The translations under genes and the position numbers were made by a program. The notes under the pieces were generated by a model that made no database searches, had not been told where the DNA came from, and worked only from the letters and a program-made list of their open reading frames with translations. A stretch of DNA of 64,000 nucleotides, taken from positions 1 through 64,000 of the forward strand of contig JANJUV010000010.1 of NCBI GenBank assembly GCA_024710405.1, written 5' to 3'. The DNA is from Bacteroidales bacterium (GTDB lineage Bacteria; Bacteroidota; Bacteroidia; Bacteroidales; F082). Positions 1 to 7,129 of this stretch are shown piece after piece; position 1 is the stretch's first letter; each line of letters starts with the position of its first letter.

Positions 1-199
1 TTTCTTCAGAGAAGAGACCACAAGAAACAAAACCGTGGCCTCCTCTGCTGAATACTCTTGGGGTAAAAACAAAATTATGACTAATTCATATAAATTTGTA
101 AATATCGTGTAATTTAGTCCAGTTTATAGGGGGTCGAACCAGAGGTGATGAAACCCGTAACCCGTAACCCGCAACCCGGAACCCGGAACCCGGAACCTC
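1..199. other. Window-start intergenic segment
   Basis: No coding region is supported here. The stretch is AT-rich up to about position 120 and then carries a heptamer tandem repeat (152-197) that runs up to the stop codon of the C69 dipeptidase gene. I see no transcript signal or RNA gene that I can name. Confidence 0.5.
152..197. repeat. Heptamer tandem repeat, AACCCGN x 6.6
   Basis: Six full seven-base units and a partial seventh follow one another without interruption. The first two units end in T, the third in C and the next three in G. The array stops three bases before the end of the dipeptidase gene, which is read from the other strand, so it occupies the 3' flank of that gene. Such perfect short arrays can vary in copy number by slippage. 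No function is evident. Confidence 0.9.
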
Positions 200-1801
200 T
201 CAGAACCCCCTCCCAAACATTCCCCAGAACTGATGCTCCATTTCATTCCAGCGCTGTATGGCAGCGGCGTTGAAGTCAGTGGTGTAATGGTTTAGTATGG
301 CCGAAGCTTCTTTCTTTTTGTTTTCTTTCAGCAAAAGTGACACTTGAGCTTCCAGAGCCGGAAGTTCTCCTTTTCCGCGGCTTTCGAAATGAAGTACCTG
401 AGTAAGCATGGTTTCTTTGGTTCGCCCCCAGCTGACAGTTGCTAATTTGTTTGCCCTGCGGTAGTCCCACAAAGCTGCATCTTCGCGGTAGCGCTTCTGT
501 CCGCAAAACTCGTATCCGGCCGTTAATTGTGTGGTGCCCGAAAAAATGGGTATTCGCGGACTTTGTCCCGGATTGTCGAACGAGAACCAGCATACGCCCC
601 CCACTTCGTCAGGAAGCCAGTCGCGCAGCTGAACAATGAATGAGTAAGAACACCATGCCACAGAAACCGTTCGTTGGAACTCAATTGTGCCTTCGGCGAT
701 ATAATTCAGTGTGTTGCGCATGTCGGTGGTCAGCCAGGGGTTGGCTACAGGACTGATGATGGTGTCCTGACCAATTTCCTTGCGGTTTTCGTCAAATTTT
801 TTCCGGATCATCTTCACGTTTTGGGTCATGTCCCAGGGAGTGCCTTCATAAGTGGCTCTGTATAATTCTGTCATTTTTTCGAGGCTGACTTTCTCTTCGG
901 GTTTCACCGAAAAGGGTAGTTCTTCCATATCCATACTCAGGTTGAGTGAAGGTGCCAGGGTGCTGAGCACAAAAAACTCCCTGATCATAAAGGGTTTTTC
1001 ACGTCCGGCATAGGCTTTCCAGAATTTAAAGGGCTCCGTGCCGTCCCACAAGCCGAATTCTTTGGCCACCGCTTCCACATTGTCGGAAGCCATAAAATAA
1101 TCAGGTTTGTTGCGGTCAATTATGCCAATACGTGAAATATTGGCCGAAACACCAACGTGGTCGTCAGGTATTCGCTGTGCGGCCCAGACACCCCCAATGC
1201 GGTTTGGCCCTTCGCCCAGAATTTCCATGTGCCACACCTCTTTTTTGTCGGCAATGGTGATGCACTCACCATGATCGCCATAGCCGTATTCTTTGATCAG
1301 GCTGCCGATCAGACGAATCGCATCCCGGGCATTGTCGCAGCGCTGCAAGGCAATACGCTGCAGTTCCTCGATCAGAAACATGCCGTTTTTGTTCACTAAG
1401 GTATCCGGTCCGGTAAAGGTGGTTTCGCCCATCGCCAGCTGTTTTTCGTTCATACTTGGGTAGGCGGTATTGAGATAGGCATAGGTGTGTTTTGCCTGTG
1501 GAATACGTCCGGCAAGCGTCACGTTTCGCATATCCCAGGGCGTTTCGGTTTTCAATGTGCCTTTGTAGATATTCACCATGGCTGTGTCGTGGTGATCGGC
1601 AGCCGGTTCCATTCTTAGCCAGGTGCGGTAGTTGCCATCGCAGGTGTGCGATGTCATAACAGCGCCGTCAGTACTGGCTTTGCGGCCAACCATAATGCTG
1701 GTGCAACTTTCACCAACCCAGGAATCTTCGTATTGGGTTTGCGCAAAAAAAGTAAACGAAATCAGCAGTAATGCTGTGAGGAGGGTGCTTTTCAAATACA
1801 T
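200..1801 (-). CDS. Exported C69-family dipeptidase
   Basis: This 533-residue protein resembles the peptidase family C69 dipeptidases (PepD-like N-terminal-nucleophile hydrolases), which cleave dipeptides. Residues 1-20 form a signal peptide ending near FFAQ, so the enzyme should act in the periplasm or at the cell surface. Cys33, in the stretch GESCTSIMVGRKAS, is the expected nucleophile, exposed after removal of a short N-terminal segment, and is followed by the usual small and charged residues. The length fits exported members of the family in Bacteroidota. The gene stands alone on the minus strand, with the heptamer repeat at its 3' side. The start ATG directly precedes the signal peptide. 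Substrate preference cannot be read from the sequence. Confidence 0.88.
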   Translation of the reverse strand: MYLKSTLLTALLLISFTFFAQTQYEDSWVGESCTSIMVGRKASTDGAVMTSHTCDGNYRTWLRMEPAADHHDTAMVNIYKGTLKTETPWDMRNVTLAGRIPQAKHTYAYLNTAYPSMNEKQLAMGETTFTGPDTLVNKNGMFLIEELQRIALQRCDNARDAIRLIGSLIKEYGYGDHGECITIADKKEVWHMEILGEGPNRIGGVWAAQRIPDDHVGVSANISRIGIIDRNKPDYFMASDNVEAVAKEFGLWDGTEPFKFWKAYAGREKPFMIREFFVLSTLAPSLNLSMDMEELPFSVKPEEKVSLEKMTELYRATYEGTPWDMTQNVKMIRKKFDENRKEIGQDTIISPVANPWLTTDMRNTLNYIAEGTIEFQRTVSVAWCSYSFIVQLRDWLPDEVGGVCWFSFDNPGQSPRIPIFSGTTQLTAGYEFCGQKRYREDAALWDYRRANKLATVSWGRTKETMLTQVLHFESRGKGELPALEAQVSLLLKENKKKEASAILNHYTTDFNAAAIQRWNEMEHQFWGMFGRGF

Positions 1802-1887
1802 ATTCCCGGTTTTGATTTATCGGGTAAATGTACGAAAATCCCGAAAAGTGCATAAAGGCTGAAGCAATGCCGTGTTTCTCTGTCTGT

Positions 1888-2658
1888 TTATTCGTACTCG
1901 ACAATAAAACCAAACATCACATCCACTTCAGGCGGGCATTCAAAATTGTCGGCCCTGTCAATACCGCAATCCCATACACCGTTGTTATTGTTGTCGAGCC
2001 ATTCAAAGGTGCAGGCTGTGATCGGGACATCCGAATCCCCGCCCAGTTTCAGATAAACTGTAGTTATTTTTCCTTCTTTTATTTCAAACCCGCCGACTTT
2101 CTCGCCACTGGATACAAGTTTAAACACGCCGTTCTCGATGATGTGGTTGCCATCATTTGAGAAGTAATCCATAATAACGGTCTCATTGTCATCACAATTG
2201 TTGTTGCCCATGGTTTCTTTCATTTCAACGATATTATTCAGGTCCGACTGGTGGGCTGCCACCCTGTACCAGATGTTACCAAGTCCCATCTGTATGCTCT
2301 GATACACGCCAACAGGCAGGTTGTCCACTTCAAAGGTGTATTCATCAAAATATTTTAATTGATCATTCTCTCCGATTTTGTACCACATGAGGTTGTTCGG
2401 ATTACCGGCTTTAACTTCTGCCTGTGATACTCGGATTTCGGTAATGGTAGCCTTCATGTTGAGGGTATGCATCACATACACATCAGCAGTTGAACTGATG
2501 TTTTTCAGGAATGGGGCTTGTGCAGCCGTTTGTTTGGCGGGCAATTCGGTGATGGTTTTAAAAACCAGTTTGCCTGTCTTTTCATCGTCTTTCTTGCTGC
2601 ATCCCGTTACAATGATCAGTAACGGAAGCAAAAGCAACAACATTATTTTTGATTTCAT
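1888..2658 (-). CDS. Hypothetical lipoprotein with Asp/Asn-rich C-terminal loop
   Basis: The 256-residue product begins with a hydrophobic signal and the lipobox IVTGC (Cys20), so it should be a membrane-anchored lipoprotein. I do not recognise a named family with certainty; the layout, a beta-rich body after the anchor, is like the DUF4382-type carbohydrate- or matrix-associated lipoproteins but the match is not secure. Near residue 225 a run reading DNNNNGVWDCGID resembles a calcium-binding loop of the EF-hand or thrombospondin-3 type. A TATTTTTG promoter element lies 55 bp upstream of the ATG. The gene is transcribed alone. Confidence 0.7.
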   Translation of the reverse strand: MKSKIMLLLLLPLLIIVTGCSKKDDEKTGKLVFKTITELPAKQTAAQAPFLKNISSTADVYVMHTLNMKATITEIRVSQAEVKAGNPNNLMWYKIGENDQLKYFDEYTFEVDNLPVGVYQSIQMGLGNIWYRVAAHQSDLNNIVEMKETMGNNNCDDNETVIMDYFSNDGNHIIENGVFKLVSSGEKVGGFEIKEGKITTVYLKLGGDSDVPITACTFEWLDNNNNGVWDCGIDRADNFECPPEVDVMFGFIVEYE

Positions 2659-2712
2659 GGTTTGGTTTGGTTTTAATTCTTTCCAAATGAACAGATTTTC
2701 TGATCATTAGCA

Positions 2713-2720
2713 CAAAAATA
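2713..2720 (-). promoter_or_regulatory. Predicted -7 element (TATTTTTG) of lipoprotein gene
   Basis: The minus strand reads TATTTTTG, a match to the Bacteroidota consensus TAnnTTTG, 55 bp upstream of the lipoprotein ATG at 2658. I see no clear TTTG -33 partner. Confidence 0.5.
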
Positions 2721-2884
2721 CAACACAGACATAGCAATATGAAATTCATGGTTTAATTTGTAACGATTCTAAATAAAAATCAAAACTATTGAGGATGTGT
2801 GAATAGCTGTTATCATTGGAAATTTAATGGGGTTCCTTTTCAGGTTGTTTCCATCAGGAGGGTAAAATCACATAGACTTTTCTA

Positions 2885-2892
2885 TATATTTG
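2885..2892 (+). promoter_or_regulatory. Predicted -7 element (TATATTTG) of SQR-like gene
   Basis: TATATTTG matches the Bacteroidota -7 consensus and sits 31 bp before the ATG at 2924. A short, A/C-rich leader without a Shine-Dalgarno sequence follows. Confidence 0.6.
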
Positions 2893-2923
2893 TTCCTGAA
2901 CAACCAACAAAAAACACCAAACT

Positions 2924-4381
2924 ATGGCCAGGATTGTAGTCCTTGGAGCTGGTATTGCAGGGCATACTGCTGCGGCTTTTCTGAGGAAAAAATTAGGCAG
3001 GAAGCATAAGGTAAGTGTTATAACACCTAATGCCTACTATCAATGGATTCCGTCGAACATCTGGGTAGGTGTCGGCCGTATGAGCATTGATCAGGTGCGT
3101 TTCAAACTGCAACCTTTATACAAGCGATGGGGGATTGATTTTCATCAGGCAAAGGCGGTGAGCATCCACCCTGAAGGAGATGCAGGTTCAGGCACTCCTT
3201 TTGTGCTTGCTGATTACACTGAGGTTTCCCGCAAAGGCGAAACCCTCAGGCTCGAATACGATTATCTGGTAAATGCCACTGGCCCCAAGCTTAATTTTGA
3301 GGCAACCGACGGTCTTGGTCCAGGCAAATACACTGTGTCGGTATGTTCCTACGATCATGCAGCACATGCCTGGGAGAAATTGCAGGAGACCATCAATAAG
3401 CTGAAATCAGGCCAGCGCCAGCGAATTGTGATAGGTACAGGGCACCCTATGGCGACCTGTCAGGGCGCAGCTTTCGAGTACATCCTGAATGTTGCTTACG
3501 AGATTCGCAAGCGAAAACTGCAACATCTGGCCGACATCACCTGGATCACCAATGAGTATGAGTTGGGCGATTTCGGTATGGGAGGTGCGCACATTAAGCG
3601 TGGCGGATATATTACCTCTACACGGGTTTTTGCTGAAAGTTTCCTGCGCGAGAACAACATCCGCTGGATCAAAAGGGCCGGAGTAGTGCGTGTTGAACCC
3701 GGACTGATTCACTACGAAACCCTTGATGGCGAGCAGAAAACCGAAGCTTTTGATTTTAGTATGCTCATCCCTGCCTTTGCCGGTGCCGGAATGAAGGCTT
3801 TCGATAAAGAAGGAACTGACATCAGTAGTAAACTGTTTGCCCCCAATGGCCTTATGAAGGTTGATGCCGACTACAACGCCAAGCCATACGAAGACTGGAG
3901 CGTGAACGACTGGCCCGAGACCTACCGCAACCCGGATTATCCGGCGATTTTTGCGCCCGGAATCGCGTTTGCACCGCCTCATGCTATTTCAAAGCCGATG
4001 ACGAGTAGAAGCGGTCTGAATATTTTTCCGACACCGCCGCGTACCGGAATGCCCTCAGGTGTCATGGGAAAGATTACCGCACTGAACATCATCAACCTGG
4101 TCAACAAAGGGGAACACGAATTGAAACACAGAGCCAGCATGGGTCGTATGGGAGCGGCCTGCATTGTTTCAGCTGGCTACGGCATGACCAAAGGCGCTGC
4201 CGCTACCATGACGGTGTTCCCGATTGTGCCTGATTTCGTCAAATATCCCGAATATGGCCGAAGCATCGGCTATACCATGGGCGAAGCCGGCCTGGCTGGC
4301 CACTGGCTCAAGTGGTTCATGCACTATATGTTCCTTCACAAAGCCAAGGGCTATCCCTTCTGGTGGCTGTTACCCGAATAA
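2924..4381 (+). CDS. Sulfide:quinone oxidoreductase-like flavoprotein
   Basis: The 485-residue protein is an FAD-dependent oxidoreductase of the disulfide reductase superfamily. The FAD-binding loop GAGIAG is at residues 8-13, and a second conserved loop, NATGP, is near 117-121. Three cysteines, Cys141, Cys179 (ATCQG) and Cys413 (AACIVS), occur in the order used by sulfide:quinone oxidoreductases, which oxidise sulfide at the membrane and pass electrons to quinone. The last 60 residues are rich in Trp, Phe and Tyr with amphipathic stretches, as expected for a monotopic membrane anchor. It is longer than the roughly 400-residue classical enzymes. A 52-residue gene follows 17 bp downstream. Sulfide oxidation or detoxification is the best inference; another thiol or persulfide substrate remains possible. 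Confidence 0.82.
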   Translation: MARIVVLGAGIAGHTAAAFLRKKLGRKHKVSVITPNAYYQWIPSNIWVGVGRMSIDQVRFKLQPLYKRWGIDFHQAKAVSIHPEGDAGSGTPFVLADYTEVSRKGETLRLEYDYLVNATGPKLNFEATDGLGPGKYTVSVCSYDHAAHAWEKLQETINKLKSGQRQRIVIGTGHPMATCQGAAFEYILNVAYEIRKRKLQHLADITWITNEYELGDFGMGGAHIKRGGYITSTRVFAESFLRENNIRWIKRAGVVRVEPGLIHYETLDGEQKTEAFDFSMLIPAFAGAGMKAFDKEGTDISSKLFAPNGLMKVDADYNAKPYEDWSVNDWPETYRNPDYPAIFAPGIAFAPPHAISKPMTSRSGLNIFPTPPRTGMPSGVMGKITALNIINLVNKGEHELKHRASMGRMGAACIVSAGYGMTKGAAATMTVFPIVPDFVKYPEYGRSIGYTMGEAGLAGHWLKWFMHYMFLHKAKGYPFWWLLPE

Positions 4382-4398
4382 TCAAAATAACCATAACC

Positions 4399-4557
4399 AT
4401 GACCAACAAACCCGTTATCCCTTATTCTGAAGAATCTTATCCGCCTGTCCCTACCAAAGGAACCCGTTTCTGGCGAAGTTTCGTTCTCTGGCAGATGGTC
4501 CGGTTTTTTGTGCTGAACATCAAAATCATCCGCATTGTGGTTGGTGGGCATTCTTAA
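4399..4557 (+). CDS. Small amphipathic protein downstream of SQR-like gene
   Basis: This 52-residue reading frame starts at an ATG 17 bp after the SQR-like gene and ends in TAA at 4557. The N-terminal 20 residues are Pro-rich; the rest forms a basic and aromatic amphipathic segment (RFWRSFVLWQMVRFFVLNIK) followed by a Gly-Gly-His-Ser end. The same frame stays open upstream to 4312, inside the SQR-like gene, but only the ATG at 4399 gives a product lying wholly outside that gene. The aromatic-basic pattern suggests a peripheral membrane peptide, perhaps a partner or anchor of the flavoprotein. I know of no assigned function; the operon position and protein-like composition are the reasons for calling it. 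Confidence 0.6.
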   Translation: MTNKPVIPYSEESYPPVPTKGTRFWRSFVLWQMVRFFVLNIKIIRIVVGGHS

Positions 4558-4719
4558 GATGTATAACTGTTAACCGACTCGATTTTAGCCGCCGTTGTCA
4601 TTGACTATGACTTTGGATATTAATGGTTTAACAAAATGCTATTGGAGGCGTAATAATAAGCCCGATTAATGGTAGATAGGGGTCTCTAATTATTGAATAC
4701 ACCGGGAATTTCATTCTGA

Positions 4720-4875
4720 ACTGCGAAACGCGTCATCGAACTCCGCTTACTGCTCGAAGAACATGCTGAAACGTTCTTTGGTAAAACCAAATCTGTTAGA
4801 GAATGCGAAAATCAGGCATTTACTATAGCTCTGAGAACAATGCGCGAAATTGGGCGCAGAATCAGGTTGACTTAA
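4720..4875 (+). pseudogene. Possible gene remnant, plus strand
   Basis: The frame is open from just after a stop at 4717-4719 to TAA at 4873-4875 and encodes about 51 residues rich in Glu, Arg and Leu, including the stretch VIELRLLLEEHAETFFGK. It has no ATG near its beginning and reads like the C-terminal part of a helical protein. It could equally be chance open frame. No family recognised. Confidence 0.25.
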
Positions 4876-5096
4876 TATTTAACTTTAATCAGTTTTAATC
4901 CCGATTCCAATTCAGGATTTAATCCCCTAATGTTGATGTTTCGGTTGTCCACGTAGCGATTGTTGGTGTATTTTATGGAATAGTTTCCAATTACTGGAAT
5001 GTCTGGTTGTACAAATGAATTGTAATCCTTTGATATAGTATTATATATAATTGCTTTTTTTTTGGCCTTATCTTTGTCCTTGAATATAAAAACTGA
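4872..5096 (-). pseudogene. Possible gene remnant, minus strand
   Basis: On the minus strand a frame without an ATG runs from just inside a stop overlapping the LruC start region to TAA at 4872-4874. It encodes about 74 residues, the last 50 of which look protein-like (for example PDIPVIGNYSIKYTNNRY). The upstream part overlaps the LruC promoter and a poly-A stretch, so it cannot be an intact gene as it stands. I suspect the tail of a lost gene, but no family is recognised. Confidence 0.25.
5069..5076 (+). promoter_or_regulatory. Predicted -7 element (TATCTTTG) of LruC gene
   Basis: TATCTTTG fits the Bacteroidota -7 consensus and lies 24 bp before the ATG at 5100, giving a very short leader. 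Confidence 0.6.
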
Positions 5097-5099
5097 AGC

Positions 5100-6821
5100 A
5101 TGAATTCACTGAGACTTCTTATACCTCTTATTGTTTTTGTCGTACTTATTGGTTGCAGTAAAACAAAAGACCCAACTCTGCCAGGAGCTGAAGGGATGGC
5201 CAATTTGGTGATTCCTGAAAGCTTTAATTGGTCAGCGAGTCTCAATGGCACCCTCATTGTTGGTTTCGATAATCCAAACAATGTGTCAACCGAACTGGAA
5301 TTATTGATGATTGTTGATGCGCAGAATGTTGTTGTTGATCGCACCACTGTCATTAATGGCAAAGCTGAGTTTTCAGTATTGTTGCCTCAGAATAAAGATC
5401 ACTTTCTGTACTTTCCTCTCACAGAGGATAAACTGAAAATTGCCGGAGTTGGCAATTACACCATGACACTTGGAAATACAATTACTAAATCTATTTCGGT
5501 AAATAAATCAGCTGAGGTTGTGAGTTGCACTTCCTGCGACAGCCCGATCATCAACACAGGAGCTGAACAGCCATTTATTCCAAGTAATTATGCGATTCGC
5601 AATGAAGTTGATGTGCCAGGCTGGAAAACCACAGCAACAGATCGTAAAATCGAATTATGGGTAGGTGGCTTCAATGGTGTTCCGGCACAGGAAGGTCGCC
5701 AGTTTTTTGAGTTGAATGCCAATCAGGTTGCCGCTTTGTATCAGGAGCTCTGTCTCGAACCAGGATCAACCATTTACTGGTCAGTTTGGCATAGAGGTCG
5801 ACTGGGTGTTGATGTTGCTGAAGTGCTGATTGGCCCATCAGTGCAGGAGGCAGTTTTACAGGCCACCATGACCGATGGCAATACCGCATGGGGACATTAC
5901 TCAGGCTCTTATAATGTGCCATTGGACCAAACAACTACATTTTTTGTGTTTAATTCGGTTTCATCGGCCGGTGGGAACAGAAGCATTGGCAATTTCCTCG
6001 ATAACTTTGAAATCTCATGTGATTTTGATGGGGATGGAGTTATAGACCGCTGGGATGATTATCCGGATGATCCAACTGCTACCACCACATCATATTTTCC
6101 TGAAAGTGGCAAGCAGGTGTTAGCGTTCGAAGATCTTTGGCCTTATCTTGGCGACTTCGATTTTAATGATCTGGTTCTTTCCAATCGTGCCGTAATTAAA
6201 AAGAATAGCACCGGAAAGCCACTCGAAGCCAGTTTTACCATAAGTATTGATGCCATAGGTGCAAGTTACGACAATGGTTTTGCCATGATGCTTTACACAA
6301 CCGGGAAACAAGCTTTTACCGGCAATATTATTCAATCGGTTTCCGGAGATGTTTCGCTCGATCCGGATAATGTGAATGGTCTTATCATAACCAATAATGT
6401 GTTTGAAACCATCAATGACCGCTACCAGAACAATGGCATTGGTGCTATGGGTGTACCAGATACTCTAAGCTTTACCATTACCTTTAATGATAACGCTGCT
6501 GATTTCATCCCCGAAATATACCTTTTCCGTACCGATGATCGTGGATTAGAAGTACACCAAAGCGGATACCCCAGAACTGCAACAGCAAACCCGGCCTATT
6601 TTTCCACAGGAAATGACGCAGGCGACTATAAAACTGCCAACGGATTGCCCTGGGCAATGGAAATTATTATTGACGGAACCTACAAATGTCCTGTTGAAAA
6701 AGTTGACATTTTGCATGCTTACCCACAGTTTGAAGGCTGGGCAACGTCGAATGGCGTAAACAATCCAACCTGGTACCTTTATCCGAATGAAGATAAAGTC
6801 GTTACGATTGAAATTGAATAG
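5100..6821 (+). CDS. LruC-domain surface lipoprotein
   Basis: The 573-residue protein starts with a lipoprotein signal and the lipobox LIGC (Cys19). The middle is a beta-rich region that may be a jellyroll (about residues 140-300). Near residue 307 an Asp-rich segment, DFDGDGVIDRWDDYPDDP, resembles a thrombospondin type 3 calcium-binding repeat. From about residue 331 to the end lies an LruC domain with the hallmark Asp-rich run GDFDFNDLVLSNRA. LruC-domain proteins are typically surface or secreted proteins of Bacteroidota and some other marine bacteria; their biochemical role is not settled. The gene is transcribed from its own -7 element and precedes the GH5 gene by 308 bp, so a shared polysaccharide-related role is possible but unproven. 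Confidence 0.85.
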   Translation: MNSLRLLIPLIVFVVLIGCSKTKDPTLPGAEGMANLVIPESFNWSASLNGTLIVGFDNPNNVSTELELLMIVDAQNVVVDRTTVINGKAEFSVLLPQNKDHFLYFPLTEDKLKIAGVGNYTMTLGNTITKSISVNKSAEVVSCTSCDSPIINTGAEQPFIPSNYAIRNEVDVPGWKTTATDRKIELWVGGFNGVPAQEGRQFFELNANQVAALYQELCLEPGSTIYWSVWHRGRLGVDVAEVLIGPSVQEAVLQATMTDGNTAWGHYSGSYNVPLDQTTTFFVFNSVSSAGGNRSIGNFLDNFEISCDFDGDGVIDRWDDYPDDPTATTTSYFPESGKQVLAFEDLWPYLGDFDFNDLVLSNRAVIKKNSTGKPLEASFTISIDAIGASYDNGFAMMLYTTGKQAFTGNIIQSVSGDVSLDPDNVNGLIITNNVFETINDRYQNNGIGAMGVPDTLSFTITFNDNAADFIPEIYLFRTDDRGLEVHQSGYPRTATANPAYFSTGNDAGDYKTANGLPWAMEIIIDGTYKCPVEKVDILHAYPQFEGWATSNGVNNPTWYLYPNEDKVVTIEIE

Positions 6822-7129
6822 AAGAACGTAACAAAAGAATATAGCATAAAAAAAGAGGCCAGAAACTGCAAACAAATTCAAGGACTACAGAGCCTCGATT
6901 CCAACATCATTGAACCTGAGCAAGAAAATGGGTTTGAATCCGTTTTGAATCAAAAGCATTAGCCACTCCTTCATAGCCACATTCATCAGAATTGTCGGAA
7001 TGAATGCATGGCGAAAAATGCTATTTTTACCAGAAATTGGATTTCCTGCGCGAACATGCCTGATTTGGATGATTCAATCTTTTTTGAAGCGATATAAAAC
7101 AATTGTAGATTAACATATTTCCCGTAATA
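6822..7129. other. Intergenic region, no feature found
   Basis: The 308 bp between the LruC gene and the GH5 gene hold no convincing gene, strong hairpin or repeat. A 32-codon ATG-initiated frame near 6993 was examined and judged to be chance. Confidence 0.4.

Larger units (their letters stand above)
4558..5099. other. Intergenic region with possible decayed gene ends
   Basis: This 542-bp stretch between the SQR operon and the LruC gene has no intact gene. It carries two open stretches without start codons that converge and overlap at their stop codons near 4872-4875 (listed separately), and the -7 element of the LruC gene at its right end. The first 160 bp show nothing I can name. Confidence 0.5.

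Noticed and set aside
6993-7091. A 32-codon ATG frame before the GH5 gene
   Set aside because: No start signal, no recognisable composition and no conserved neighbour.
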